64,000 bases of DNA from Arachis hypogaea (GCF_003086295.3 NC_092054.1:54357353-54421352), one strand, 5' to 3'; shown: positions 11,893-24,221, counted from the first letter of the stretch. Notes: generated from the letters alone by a model not told the origin. Numbers and translations are program-made.

Positions 11893-13014
11893 TTACTATT
11901 AAGGGTGTGTTTGGCAAACACATTGAAAAAGATACAAATGCGTTTAAGTTCTTTGAACGCTGTTCTTTGATGTTTGGCAACTTTTTTCTTCTGAACGTAG
12001 ACATGATTTTATATCCTAAAAGTGCGTTCACTTGAAGCAAGAAATTGTAGCTTCTGCATTCACTTAACGTGCGTTTAGGTTTGTTGCTTGTCATTATTGG
12101 TTTTAATAATTTTTTTTATAATTTCTTTTTATCATTTTTAGTACTTTCTTTTATATTCTAATTTTCTATTTTTTTAATTAAATTTTTTATCGTAATTTTG
12201 TTATAATATGAATTATTGATTTTATTAAAAATGACAAAATAAATAAAAAAAACTGATCATACATAACGATAGAGTCATAACTAATAAAATGTTATCGTCC
12301 AAAATAATATCAAATAAAAAATACTGAGAATATTAAAACAATTACAGAATATTTTTTTTTGATATTGTAAAATTTATCATTATAATTTTTGTGCACGATT
12401 TATTATTCTAATTTTTTATAATATGTATTATTGTTCCTATTAGAAATGATAAATTAAATAAAAAATTAATTATAAACAATAATAAAAACATAACTAGTAA
12501 AAAGTTAAAATCTAAAATAATAATAAAAATAAGATTACTAAGAGTATTTAAAAAGAGTATTAAAATATGTTATTTTTAATTTAATAAATAAATATTAATT
12601 TTTATTATAAAAAAATACTTAAAAAGTTGTCATTTTTTATATGTTATTTTTAATTTCATAAATAAATATTAATTTTTATTATAATAATAAAAAATTATAA
12701 CATATTAAAATAGAGTACTGTAAAAAGTATTATATAAAAAATACTAAAAGAAGTATAAAAAAAGATTAAATATATTTAAAAAAATGATATTATAATTTAA
12801 TATTATATTTTTTTAGTAATAAACTAATTATCTTTCTAAAAGTGATTTTAATTAATATTATCCAAATAATATTTATTTTATAAAAATTAATTTTAGTCTA
12901 AAATTGCCAAACATAAATCATGTTGGCATAAACTCTCTTTACCCAAAATAGATTCTACAAAATCACTCTCGCTCAAACTCCAGTTTGACAAGTGTCAATC
13001 CAAACAAGCACTAA
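11893..13014. mobile_element. Possible AT-rich TIR element, ~1.1 kb
   Basis: The left end reads AGGGTGTGTTTGGCAAACAC. The right end read in reverse is TAGTGCTTGTTTGGATTGACAC. Both contain the GTGTTTGG/GCTTGTTTGG phrase common at ends of plant hAT-like non-autonomous elements. The interior (12100-12900) is almost pure A/T. The terminal match is imperfect and no target duplication was fixed, so the call is tentative. Confidence 0.35.
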
Positions 13015-13360
13015 ATCACCTATGCAGGTGCTTTGTTTACTAACAATATTAATGGCTTCTACTACAGCCTGAATCGTATTCCAACTTTTCTACTCATACT
13101 CAATTCCATCTTCAACTTTCTTCTTTGATTACACTAATTAATATTTGTTTACTTCAATAGTGTTCCCCATTATTAATTTTTTGTAAAGCTATCTCTTTTA
13201 AATTTGGTGTAAATTCAAATTACAATAACTTAAAAAAGACCTACAAATATAAATTCAAATTACAATAACTTAAAAAAGACCTACAAATATTTTACATACA
13301 CCTAGCCCTAAATTATTATAATTCTTGAAATCACTTGAGATTTATTATAAACTTTTTTTC
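13015..13360. other. Short unassigned stretch with a 46-bp tandem duplication
   Basis: A ~46-bp phrase (containing CAAATTACAATAACTTAAAA and GACCTACAAATA) occurs twice in tandem at about 13208-13290. No gene is seen. The final ATTTC (13361-13365) is the target duplication of the Tat element. Confidence 0.6.
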
Positions 13361-13365
13361 ATTTC

Positions 13366-13828
13366 TATTCCGGGACTTACCTAGAACCGGATGGTGGTCT
13401 CCTACTTGGTTTATATCTGGGAGCCGCCGCCCGAGTTGTGTATGTAAAAGGATGGGGGTGGTACCTGCAAAGACACTCCGATGCCTAAGTTAGCAAGGGG
13501 GTAGGCAGGTTTAGAGTATTGGAACTTAGTTTTACCTTAGTACTTCAGTGTATTTATAGGTGATGGACCAATAACCACCGTTGAAGTAGTTCCACTTCTG
13601 ATGGTGGATAACCGTCCCTTTATTTTAGGGTTGTTGGGATCTCCACTTCTAGAAGTGGGTGAGAGATTTAAAGAGGCAGTTACTTATTTGAATAAGTGTC
13701 ACTTGCCAGCTCATGTCGAGTCCGACCTCTTTAAAGAGGTCGGATGGATCAGCGAAGGTCAATCCTTTGAATTGCGCATTTTTGGACTTAATTAGGCCTG
13801 GCCATCGCTTTGGGCCAGGGTATGAACA
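13366..13828 (-). mobile_element. 3' LTR of the Tat element
   Basis: 463 bp, ending GGTATGAACA on the plus strand. Its first dinucleotide is TA where the partner LTR has TG, a terminal mutation. It keeps a minus-strand TATA box, CTATAAATACAC, at about 13549-13560, which the partner LTR has lost. It lacks a ~40-bp segment, bounded by GGTGG repeats, that the partner retains. Confidence 0.9.
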
Positions 13829-14567
13829 GTGCCCCTACTCGAGTATGATCTCTTTGGTTATGAGTTGGATTCGAATATTAGTTGAATTCGGAGATGTTTA
13901 AGTTGATATTTCTTTTTAAGTCGGGAAACCGACGTGATTTTGAAACCAACGTACCAATGTGATTTTGAATTTTTCAACCGTCGCGTCTAATCAAACTTCT
14001 CGTCCGTTTGGTTTTTGCATTTACACGTGGGGGGCGGTTACATTGGTAACGGCCCATTCTTTTAATGATTGTGTCGTTTTACAATTATGTCCCTAGTATC
14101 TTATAAATACCTTTCCTTCCTTCTCTCTTTCTTTTCTTTCGTCTTCTTTTTAAATTTCCTTTCTCTGTCCTTTTCGTTTACTCAAATCCTTTTTGACCTT
14201 CTTGTTCGTGGGTGCTTCGTTTTCACGTTTCGTCTACGGGAGTTCCTTCTTTCTGTGACTCTACAAGGAAGGTTAGTTCTTATTTCTCTGGCTCTCCTTT
14301 ATTGTTCTTTCCGTATTTTCTTTCTTTCTACTTGGAATATAGTACGCCGGAAGGGGGGTTTGAGTATGTTCTTGACGCATGTTTGTTGTTTGTAGAGAGA
14401 AATTTTTGGGATTTTCGTGTTATTATTTTACAAAAATCGTTTCTTTTATTGATAGTTTTCCTTATTTGCTTTGGACGAGATACCTTATCTCCAGATCCCT
14501 GTTTGTTGATGGTTTCTTTTTCTTTGTGCCAATGTAGGTTTTTATCATTCATTCCCCACTTTTGAAA

Positions 14568-16485
14568 ATGTCTTCACGTGTTCCTGAGGCTTTGTTGCAA
14601 TGGGTAGATTCTTTCATTTTATCTGAACGTCCCCTAGTAGATGATGTCTTTATAACTGAACTTAGGGAACATCATAGGGCTTGTGGCCTTGAAGCTGATG
14701 AACCCAAGTATGAGTTAGCAGCCCCAGACCCGGAGGATAGAGTTTGCTGTGGGAGGCTTACTAAGTCTGACCCTCATTTCATTTTTATGTATGATTGTTT
14801 TTTCACCCGTTTAGGGGTTACTTTCCCTTTTTCTGATTTTGAGATGGAGGTTTTGTCCCACTGCCGAGTAGCTCCTACCCAACTTCTTCCTAATTCCTGA
14901 GGTTTTCTGAAAATTTACCAACTTATCGGCCAAGAGCTTGACTTTCCGATTTCTTTAAAGGTCTTTTTCTATCTTTTTCACTTGACAAGCCCTTTAGTGC
15001 TCAGAACAAACAACAGTGGGTCTCCTTTCGAGCTATTCAAGGTCGGAAGGTGTTTTCTATTTTCGACGAGTCGTTTCATGACTTTGAAAATTTCTTCTTC
15101 AAATTTTATGCTGTCGAGGGCCATCATCCCCTTTTTTTCTTAATGAAAGCCATGAACCCCACTTTCAGTTGTACTGGGCAAAGGATGCCCCTGTAGAGAA
15201 GTACAATTTGGTGGATTTGGATGAGGTTGAGGAGGCTGTGGTGGGGTTCTTTCGAGAGGCTTGGGGACCAGCTCCCAATCTTGACACCAAAAAATTTCTT
15301 CTCGGATCTCCGAGTTTTGTTCAGACCGAGCTAGGTAGCTTTTACTTCTGGCTTTAACTTTCGTCTTCATGAATAGATAGCTGGTACTTCCGACTTGTGT
15401 GGTAACCCCTTTTATCTCGTTTTTTCTGAAAAAATTAAGAGCGGTTCGAGAGAAGCCTATCAAAAAGTGCAGGAAGCCAAGAGGAATGCTCACGCCCGAG
15501 CTGCTACACAAGAGGTCAGGACTTCTGCCACTCCTCCTCGGCGCCAAAGCTCAGGTTTGGGGACTTTTTCTCAGCCAATCTTGGTAAATCCAATTCCTAC
15601 TCCTTCTCTTCCTCCTCCTACCCCTGTTCCCCCAGTTCTTTCTTCCTCGGAGCCTGAGAAAAAGAAACGTAAGATATCAGAAGCTGGTGCCTCCAAGGTC
15701 GGAGACACCAGCTTTGACGGAGTGAAATTTTCTAGGAAGCACATCCTTCCTCATAGCCAAATTGCTATGGATGATGATGCTATCCGTAATCATCTTCAAA
15801 TTTTAATCTGATGAGGAATTAGGACTGCTGGGGTCTGTACCTCCCTTTTAGATATACTAGAAAAAAAACCCCTCTGAGTGCTACCCAGTCTTCTGTGGAG
15901 CACCTTCAAGGGAGAATTGCTTTATATCATGAGGAGGAGAGAAAGTTACAGAAGGAGAATGCTCAGCTGAAGGAAGAACTTGCGCCGGTCCTGGAGAGAG
16001 AGAGAAAGTTGATGGGCCAATGTGTAATGGCTGAGGGTCTAAATGAGAATGGTGAACAAAATTATGTTCACCTTTTTTCGGATAATATAGAATTGAAGAA
16101 GGAACTGGACAAGCTTAGGGAGGGATAGCAGGAACTGGAGGAGTCTGTGGCTGAGGGGACTGAAGTGATGTTTGAGGTGCTAAAAGAGCAAGTTCGGGTT
16201 TTGGCCCCCGACTTGGATCTGTCGCCTTTGCACCCTGACAAAGTTGTTATTGATGGTGCCATAGTATCTCTTCCTCACCCTACTACAGATTCCGAGTTGA
16301 AGACGGCGGAGCAGTGTATAATTGAATCCCCTCCTCGTGCGGTTGATATAACGTCTTCCTTTGTTCCTGAGGTGATTCCTGCTCCTAATGCCGAAGAGAT
16401 TCCTCCAACCCATCCGACCTCTGCGGACGGAGTTTCGACCTCCCCTCCTGGTGATGATTCGAACCCCCTCCTTGGTCCTAAGTGA
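14568..16485 (+). pseudogene. Antisense ORF of Tat element ('putative gypsy type' domain), broken
   Basis: It lies between the integrase and the 3' LTR and is transcribed against the element. A plus-strand TATA (CTTATAAATACC, ~14098-14109) precedes a pyrimidine-rich leader. The first segment (14568-14900) has the blocks LLQWVDSFIL, ACGLEADEPKYEL and FMYDCFFTRLGVTFPFSDFE, followed by SHCRVAPTQLLPNS. I recognise these as the plant 'putative gypsy type transposon' family (Pfam Transposase_28, from memory). Frames are broken at 14900-15395. A Pro-rich linker follows (15395-15811). Then comes a Glu/Lys/Leu coiled coil with one stop at 16126-16128, and a Pro/Asp-rich tail ending at 16485. The function of the family is unknown. 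Antisense ORFs at this position are known in Grande-type elements. Confidence 0.75.
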
Positions 16486-17387
16486 TAAAAGCTATTAAAA
16501 CCCGGCTTGTAGATCCTTTTCTCAAACAATTTATTTGTTTTTATATTTTGATGATTCTTGACATTTGGTCCTTTTTATAGGGCCTTTAAGCAACGAATTT
16601 TAATTTTGGTCCTTTTTGGATAGGACTTTTAAAAAGTAGTTTATTATGCCTATGATGTTGTTTCTGTGCCACCTGGTAAAACTTTTGTTTTGAAAGCTTT
16701 TTGTGGGAAATGCCAACTGTTTTGGGTTTCTAAAACTTTTTTGATAGAGCTTTTCATCAAATGGATAATTTTGTTATTATCCAGTGGAGCTAGAAGAAAA
16801 CCTTTCGTTTTACTCTTTTGTCTTGGTGAGGTTTTTATGAAAGAGCCCTGCTCCTAAGGGACTTTCGTCTCTCTTTGCTTTCCATTAACGTAATCCTATA
16901 CGTTCAACTGTGCTTTACTTATTGAATCGTAATTTAGGTTATTTTTTGCTTAACGTAATCCTATATGTTCAAATTTGCTTTACTTATTGTGCTCGAGCTT
17001 TCCGACTTGTAAGTTGTTAGCTATCTTATTTTCGAGCTGTCGTGATCAACTTTTTATAACCTCTTTACACTGACTTGTACATCGTCGCTTTATCTTGCCG
17101 ACCGTGTAGGTCAGTCAACGAATTTTTACGCTTTTTCGGCCTTAAGTCAGTGCATATCGTAGTAATGATAAATGGAAATTTTGGAGAGAAATAAAGAAAT
17201 AGAAAGGAGGAGATATTATTACTAATGAAATGTGACTTCATAAGTGTGCTTTTGCTACTAAGGGAAAAATTTTCTGCTCCTAGCCCTTGCTTTGATGCCT
17301 CATTAAAACCCTCTCCAGAAAAAATCACTTTTTGGAAAAAAACCGTGAAGTTGGGAAAAAGAGTACATCAAGGAGCGAGGTTCGCTT
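16486..17387. other. 3' untranslated spacer of the Tat element
   Basis: Lies between the end of integrase and the tail-to-tail antisense ORF. T-rich on the plus strand, with a short repeated phrase TTAACGTAATCCTATA(C/T)GTTCAA at 16884 and 16951. No coding frame is supported. Confidence 0.6.
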
Positions 17388-18526
17388 CTAGCTATAATAT
17401 CTCTTCATATTGCAAGCATGCCATGACCTTGGAAGCTCGGATCCCCCTAGGTCGGACACTTTATAGTATCCTTTTCCTAAGACTTCAACTATCTTGTAGG
17501 GTTCCTTCCATTTTGCGGCGAGCTTCCCATCGCCCGACTTATTTACTCTGTATCATTTCGGATCAAGATCAAGTCGTTTAGGGCGAAGTTTCTTCGAATG
17601 ACCTTTTTTTTGTATCTATTCGTCATCCTTTACTTCAGCGCTGCTTCCTTTATCTGGGCTTGTTCTCGGACTTCTGGGAGCAATTCGAGTTCTTCCTTGT
17701 GAGCTTGAATGTTACCGACCTCATCGTAAAATCTCACCCTAGGACTTTGTTCGTTGATTTCAACAGGGATCATGGCTTCTATGCCGTAAGCAAGTCAAAA
17801 GGGTGTCTCTCCAGTAGTAGAATGAGGTGTAGTTCGGTAAGCCCATAATACTTGAGGAAGCTCTTCAGCCCAAGCTCCCTTTGCTTCTTGAAGTCTTTTC
17901 TTAAGCCCTGCCAGTATAACTTTGCTAGCTGCCTCGGCTTGCTCGTTTGTTTGGGGATGTTCTACCGAAGTGAATTGGTGTTTTATCTTCATGCTGGCCA
18001 CCAAGTTCCTGAATGTAGAGTCGGTGAACTGAGTACCATTATCCGTGATGATGGAGTTGGGGACTCCAAATCTGGTAATGATATTCTTGTAGAGAAACTT
18101 TTGACTTCTCTGTGCTGTAATGGTGGCTAGAGGTTCTGCTTCAATCCATTTTGTAAAATAATCTATCCCACTATAAGGTATTTTACTTGTCCAGGCAGTT
18201 GAGAAAACGGTCCGAGTAGGTCCAGTCCTTATTTTGCGAAAAGGTCATGGAGAAGTTATACTAATTAGTTCTTCAGAGGGAGCGACATAGAAGTTTGCAT
18301 GCATCTGGCATGGTTGGCACTTCTTTATGAAGTCGGCAGTGTCATTTTGCAAGGTCGGCCAGAAGAATCCAGCTTGGATAATCTTTCTGGCTAAAGATCT
18401 CACTCCCAGATGGTTTCCACAAATGCCACCATGTACTTCATCCAGGACTTCTTCCGTCCTTGAAGTCGGGACGCACTTCAACAATGGCGTAGATATCCCT
18501 CTTCTGTAAAGGACATTTCTCACCAA
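17388..18526 (-). pseudogene. Integrase domain of the Tat element
   Basis: The HHCC zinc finger is visible (HGGICGNHLG...KKCQPCQMHA, about 18440-18300). The catalytic core has Asp in IDYFTKWIEAEP (~18170), Asp in ITDNGTQF (~18040) and Glu in QAEAASK (~17925), so the DDE triad itself is preserved. The C-terminal GKLAAKWKEPYKI and PRSWHACNMKRYYS motifs end at a stop at 17388-17390. Frames break between these blocks, near 17790 and near 18240, so no complete integrase can be read. It would insert the cDNA copy into chromosomal DNA. Confidence 0.88.
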
Positions 18527-19098
18527 AGTGTAGTTCTGTGCTCCCTCCAGATCTTCTTGGCCTCTTTTTGTTCCTCCGATAAGATGTCAAATTTTAAGCA
18601 TTTGACCAGAGGAGACATCCATCCGAAGTCTAATCCGGAAGCTTCTAAGACATCTAGCTTGGTTTCTGTCTTCGTGACTAAGGGTTCTTGGAGAGTTTCT
18701 TGAATCAGGCTTCTATTGTTTCCCCCTAGTTTGGTACTTGCCAACTTGGAGAGGGCGTCTCCTCTGTTTTTGAGTTTCCGAGTTATGTGTCTGACCTCGG
18801 TTTTGGAAAATTGCCCAAGATACTCCATAGTTTTTTCTAAGTACCTTCTCATATTTAGGTCTTTATCCAGATCCTCTCCATTAATTTGAGAAGTCACAAC
18901 TTGAGAGTCACTGAAGACTACAACTTTGGTTGCACCGACTTTTTTGGCTAGCTTTAGACCGGCAATCAGGGCTTCATATTCTGCCTGATTGTTGGAGGCT
19001 GGGAACTCAAATTTCAAGGAGACTTTTATTTGAGTTCCTTCTTGATTAACCAATATTATGCTAACACCGCTTCCGACTTTATTGGAGGAACCATCCAC
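18520..19098 (-). pseudogene. Second (archaeal-type) RNase H domain of the Tat element
   Basis: An open stretch of 192 codons begins MDGSSNKVGSG. It shows the acidic residues of an RNase H fold: Asp in DGSS, Glu in NQAEYEALIAGLKLA, Asp in VFSDSQVV and Asp in GDALSKLAS. It follows the ordinary gypsy RNase H directly, which is the arrangement of the Tat lineage, where an extra RNase H was acquired. It is part of the pol polyprotein, not an independent gene. A stop (TAG) just before the MDG start separates it from the upstream domain. Confidence 0.88.
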
Positions 19099-19101
19099 GT
19101 A

Positions 19102-19545
19102 CTATTCCCAAGTCGTGGAGACCTCCTCTTGATCTCTTGCATACTCAGCCACGAAGTCGGTGAGGCATTGGGCTTTGATGGCTGTTCGAGTTTTATATTT
19201 TAAGTCAAACTCAAATAACTCTATAGCCCATTGAACCATTCTGCTCGTAACGTCTTTTTTCTGAAGAATTTGCTTCATGGGCTGGTTCGTCCGAACTCTT
19301 ATGGTGTGAGATTGAAAATAAGACAAAAACCTTATAGATGCTATTATCAAGGCATATGCAAACTTCTCATGTTTTTGATACTTTGGTTTGAGGCCTTGTA
19401 ACACCTTGCTTGTAAAGTATACAGGTTGCAGCCCGACCTCATCTTCTCGTATTAATGCTGACGCTACAGCCTTCTCGGCGACAGCTAAGTATAACACGAG
19501 TTCTTCTCCTGCTTTTAGCTGGAAAAGAATGGGAGGTTGGCTCAA
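19102..19545 (-). pseudogene. Gypsy RNase H domain of the Tat element
   Basis: A 147-codon frame has the RT-connected RNase H features LYLAVAEKAVASALI, VYFTSKVLQG, YQKHEKFAYALI and the basic RTNQPMKQIL, leading into RMVQWAIELFEFDLKYKTR. The usual first catalytic Asp of this domain is replaced here (AVAE, where many elements have a similar decayed active site in the presence of the second RNase H). It degrades the RNA strand during reverse transcription. It is in the same pol frame series as its neighbours. Confidence 0.8.
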
Positions 19546-19774
19546 ATACTTTTTGAACTCTTGGAATGCTTCTTCACATTCTGGAGTCCATTCGAACTGG
19601 CATCCTACTAAGGAAAAAGGTGGTAGAGATCTTAATGCTGATCCTGCTAAGAATCTAGATAGAGCTGCAAGTTGGCCATTCAGCTATTGGACATCCTTTA
19701 AGCAGGTTGGGCTTTTCATTTCCAGGACCGCTTTACACTTGTCGGGGTTAACTTCAATCCCCCTTTGTGTTAGC

Positions 19775-21360
19775 TGATGCGTGAGCATCTTTTCTATCTT
19801 TTCCTAGTGAATTTGCATTTGAATTATTAAGCTTAATCAAGATTTAATTACTTTTAGCCACTATAAATGATACTTTGAGTTTTTTACAATTTTTATTTAT
19901 TTCAGGTAGCATTCGGATAGACTTGACAGAGTTTTGTAGCAGAAAAGGAAGAAAGCGAATGATGTTGTCAACCCCGACCTCCTTGCACTCAAACAAGAAT
20001 AACTTGAGCTACAGAAGTCCAATTGACATGATTTCAATAGCACTGGAAAGCTAACTTCCAGGTCTTTCCAACAATATATAATAGTCTATACTTCCGTCAA
20101 AGGAACGCTAGCATAGTGACGCCTAACCTGGAGAATCCCAAGTTAGGCGCCGGAAGAAGCACAAACTCTAAGTTCAAGGCTGCCTGGGTAGTGCCTAACT
20201 TCACAAAAGTGAAGTTAGGCGCCAGTTCAATCACCAAGACTCATGTTCAAGACTGCAAGGGTGGCGCCTAACTTCAATTCTTGAAGTTAGGCGCCATTTC
20301 AATGCAAAAGACACCCTGGAAGCACTGCAAGGGTGGCGCCTAACTTGGAATTTCCCAAGTTAGGCGCCAGTTCATATGAATCCAAGTGGTCCCGCATCCA
20401 TCAAGCTATGCAACGAGATTTAATTAGGTTTTAATTAAAACTTTTATTTTATTTACAAATAGGAAAAGATATTATTTAGTTTTAGAAAATATATTTTACA
20501 TTAATTAGGATTAGATATAAAAGGGAAAAGAATCAGCCCTTCAGACTTCTCTCTTCTCTTTTACCTCATTCCACACTTTAGAGTTTTTCAGAATCCTTGT
20601 TTTCTCTCTGAATCATGAGCAACTAAACCTCCATTGTTAAGGTTAGGAGCTCTGTTTATTCTATCAATTAATACTATTACTGTTCTATTTTAATTCATGT
20701 ATTGATTTCAATTTCAAGAATTATTTTCATTCTTTATCTTATGAATATGGGTGGAACAGAAGTATGACCCTTGTTCTAATTGAGTTCTTGTAAAACTTGG
20801 AAAAGCTCTTTGCTTGAACAACATCTTGAAAATAATTTCTCCTAAATTTCTAATTATCTTGTCTTAACGGGATACGTGACATATAATCCTCTTATATTTG
20901 GGTAATTAGGATTTCTGTGGCATATAAACTAGAATTGAAGTTAACCCTCTAATTGGAATCAAGTGACCAAGGAATTGGCGGTTGAAGAAGGTTAGAGGAG
21001 ACTAAAAAGGTCTAAGGAATTAGGGTTTAGTCACATATAGTTTGCCATGAATTGAATCTTGCATTATTAAAATAGTTGGTAAGAAAACTTAATCCGTAAA
21101 ATAAGTATCTCTAAAACCTTAACTATTTTACTCATATATTTCACAACCCGTTTACTACTTGCTTTTTGATTTTCTGAATTTACTGTTTGATGCAATTGAG
21201 ACCCAAACACTCTCTTCTGTTTGTCTAACTAAGTAAATCACTTAATCATTGTTGCTTAGTCCATCAATCCTCGTGGGATCGACCCTCACTCACCTGAGGT
21301 ATTACTTGGTACGACCCGGTGCACTTGCCGGTTAATTTGTGGGTTATAAATTCTGCACCG
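19775..21360 (+). mobile_element. Solo LTR nested in the Tat RT, 1.59 kb, target duplication TTAGC
   Basis: It starts TGATGCGTGAGCATC and ends at CTGCACCG. The pentamer TTAGC flanks both sides (19770-19774 and 21361-21365). The RT coding sequence resumes exactly where one copy of the duplication is removed, which confirms the borders. It contains a TATA box (GATATAAAAGG, about 20514), the phrase AACTAAACCTCC...AGGAGCTCTG and the U5 block CTCACTCACCTGAGGTATTA shared with the other Athila-like LTRs here. The final CG in place of CA is a terminal mutation. Confidence 0.92.
20108..20370. repeat. GGCGCC...inverted-repeat array in the nested LTR
   Basis: Four ~70-bp units each contain a self-complementary core of the form GCGCCTAACTT...AAGTTAGGCGCC (about 20120-20165, 20193-20223, 20266-20295, 20334-20368). 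The units are separated by spacers including CACTGCAAGGGTG. Confidence 0.9.
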
Positions 21361-22358
21361 TTAGCATGAATTCTAGAAATTTTCCAGCCTCCACTGCGAA
21401 GATGCACTTGTCGTGATTTAATCTCATCCCATGCATTCTTATGGTGTTGAAGACTTGGGAGAGATCTTTCAGGAGGTAGCCGTCATCCTTGGTCTTCACA
21501 GCATGTCATCTGCATATACTTCCATTAGCTCTCCCAGATGAGGTGCAAACACCTTATTCATCAACCTCTGATATGTGGCCCTTCATTTTTTAATCCAAAT
21601 GGCATGACTACGTAGCAATAATTTGCTCTGGGCATGATAAACGATGTCTTCTCTTGCTATGGTTTGTACATTGGGATTTGGTTATATCCTAAGTAGGCAT
21701 CCATGAATGATAAGTATTGATACCCCGAGTTGGATTCTACTAGGGTATCAATATTTGGTAGAGGATATGAGTCTTTAGGGCATGCCTTGTTTAAGTCGGT
21801 GTAGTCGACACATATCCTCCAATTTCTATTCTGTTTCTTGACCAACACTACGTTTGCAAGCCAGGCCGGATATTTGACTTCTCTAATGAAGCCTGCCTCA
21901 AGCAGGGCTCGTACTTGCTCTTAGACCACTTGAGCCCATTCAGGTCCTAGCTTCCGTCTTTTTTGCTGAACAGGTCAGGATCCTAGATGGACAGCCAATT
22001 TGTGTGACATGAGTTCTGGATCTATTCTCGACATGTTGGAAGCTTTCCAGACAAAGAGATCGAAATTTTCTTGTAGGAGCTGCACTAGCTTCTGCTTCAA
22101 ATCTTCTGTTAAATTGGCTCCTACGTTGGTATTCTTCCCAACCTCTTGCCCGATCTGTACTTCTTTGATTTTTTCTTCGGGCTGTGGCCGTAGCTCTTCC
22201 TTGACTCGGACTCCTCCGAGGTCAATGACATTGACTTCTTTGTCTTTACCTCTTAGGTTCGGCTTTCGTTGTAACACTTTCTCGCCAGCTTCTGGTCTCA
22301 TCTGATGGTCGTAATTCCTTCTGGTGTTGCGAATTTCATACAGAGGTGGGGTGTACAA

Positions 22359-22860
22359 ACCACTACTCCCAGCCGATTTAGGGTTGTTCTGCCTATTAGG
22401 GCATTGTAGGCAGAAGCTACATCGACAACAATAAAGTCGATGCTTAAGGTTTTCAATTTTATCCCCTTTCCAAAAGTTGTGTGTTGGAAAATGAAACCCA
22501 GCAGCTTAATGGGAGTGTCCCCTAATCCGAAGAGGGTGTCGGGGTAGGCCCTTAACTCTTACTCGTCCAACCCCAATTTGTCAAATGCTAGTTTAAACAA
22601 GAGGCCAGCCGAGCTCCTTTGATCCACCAGAGTTCTATGAGATGAGCGTTGGCGACAATCATAGTGATTACTACTAGGTCCTCGTGTCCAGGCACAATGC
22701 CTTGTCCATCCTCCTTGGTGAATGAGATAGTTGGGAGGTCAGGCCCTTCATTCCTGACTTGGTAGACTTCCTTCAGATGCCTTTTCTGAGATGATTTGGT
22801 CAGCCCTCCTCCAGCAAACCCTGCTGCTATCATACGAATGTGTCGCTCGGGGGTCTATGG
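22359..22860 (-). pseudogene. Protease region of the Tat element
   Basis: The stretch starts MIAAGFAGGGLTKSSQKRH and runs through LPTISFTKEDGQGI...VVITMIVANAHL, a signature found just upstream of the aspartic protease in Tat-type gag-pol. The expected protease active-site phrase falls in a different frame just downstream (a frameshift near 22620), so no intact active site is encoded. The rest of the domain down to the RT is readable only in fragments. Confidence 0.75.
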
Positions 22861-24199
22861 GGGCGGACTTCTTCGTCCGTGACCTTCGTCATCTTTTTTT
22901 CTCTTCCCATGATGGTCTAACCTTTTCATGAGATATCTAACTAGCCGACCTTCCCTGGACAACTTTTCTATCACATTTTTTTAAGTCGTAACAATCGTTA
23001 ATAGAATGTCCATACAACTTGTGATACTCACGGTATTCATTACGACTTCCCCCCTTTTTGTTCTTGATGGGTCGCGGGGGAGGAAGTTTTTCAGTGGGAA
23101 AAATTTTCCTGTATACGTCTACAAGGGAAACTCGTAGAGGAGTGTAAGAGTGATATCTTCTAGGCCTTTCAGATCCGACTTCTTCCTTTTTCTTGGGCTC
23201 CTTCTCTTTTTTCCTTTCATTGGTGGGGATGCCCTATCCGCCAACTCGGTTCTCGTAACCTGACGTTTTCTGCCATATTGATGTACTTCTTAGCTCGTTC
23301 TTGTACATCACTTAAAGAAGTCGGGTGTCTCTTTAAGATGGACTGGGAGAAGGGTCCTTCTTGGAGTCCATTGACTAGGCACATTATCACTGCTTCAGTG
23401 GGTAAGTCTTGGATTTTCAAACACGCTTTGTTGAATCTTTCCATGTAGTCTCTCAGGGGTTCTCCGACCTCCTGTTTTACTCCTAGTAGGCTAGGTGCAT
23501 GCTTGACTTTGTCCTTATGAATTGAGAAGCGCATGAGAAACTTGAACAAGAGGTCATCAAAGCTGGTGACCGACCTAGGGGGAAGGCTATCAAACCACTT
23601 CATGGCCGCCTTAATCAAGGTCGTCAGAAAGGCTTGCAGCGAGTAGCGTCCGATGCGTTGGCTAAGTACATCCGACTTATAAAATTACTGAGGTGATGCT
23701 TCGGGTCAGTCGTCCCATCGTACAGATCCATGTCAGGGCTTTTAAAGTTTCTGGGAACTTTAGCCCTCATGATATCCTCAATGAACGTGTCTTCTTCTCC
23801 CAATAGGGTGTCTTCTCGATCTCTGCGGGAATCCTTATTTCGGAGATTGGATTCCAGCCTTGAGAGCTTTTCTTCGAGCTCTCTTCGTCACTCGATCTCT
23901 CTCCTTAGGCTTCGTTCTGCTTCACACTGTCGTTCCAACTCCTGTTCTAGTTGCTCGAATCGACTTTGGTGACCATGTAATAATCCCATTAGGTCAGCAA
24001 AGTGAGGATGTCCATCTTTTCCAGACTGATGAACTTCAAATGAGATCCTTTTTTATCCCTTGGTATTGGAGGGACCTTCGCCATGCTGTCCTTCCGTTCC
24101 TTGTAGGGATATTATTGCTCTATCGTTGTTGACCGTGTCCTGGTGCTCTTGCTCAGACTCCGATGCGGTGTGTCCGTCTTCATGTTGGTCGTCCGCCAT
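22861..24199 (-). pseudogene. gag of the Tat element, broken
   Basis: A start MADDQHEDGHTASES at 24199 is 38 bases inside the LTR end and fits the gag start. An Arg/Glu/Leu-rich coiled coil (about 23970-23820) is followed by the retrotransposon gag domain at 23618-23217 (AAMKWFDSLPPRSVTSFDDL...FLMRFS and LRDYMERFNKACLKI). The frame is interrupted around 23620-23730 and 22900-23200 (the latter basic, and near where a zinc knuckle would be expected). gag proteins form the virus-like particle. Confidence 0.82.
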
Positions 24200-24221
24200 C
24201 GTGCGTTGATCTTCCAGGTCT

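Larger units (their letters stand above)
19546..22358 (-). pseudogene. Reverse transcriptase of the Tat element, split by a solo LTR
   Basis: The N-terminal part (22358-21657) has WRICVDYTDLNKACPKDSYP and FMDAYLGYNQI. The catalytic YADD box follows near 21510 (minus). The palm/thumb continues to FLEFML at about 21370. There the solo LTR at 19775-21360 interrupts it, and the sequence resumes as LTQRGIEVNPDKCKA at 19769. The segment joining protease and RT (21975-22358) is also frame-shifted relative to the RT core. It would copy element RNA into DNA. Confidence 0.88.

Noticed and set aside
11450..11970. Two overlapping plus-strand frames of 103 and 70 codons
   Set aside because: No recognisable motifs, and no sign of splice sites or of codon bias.
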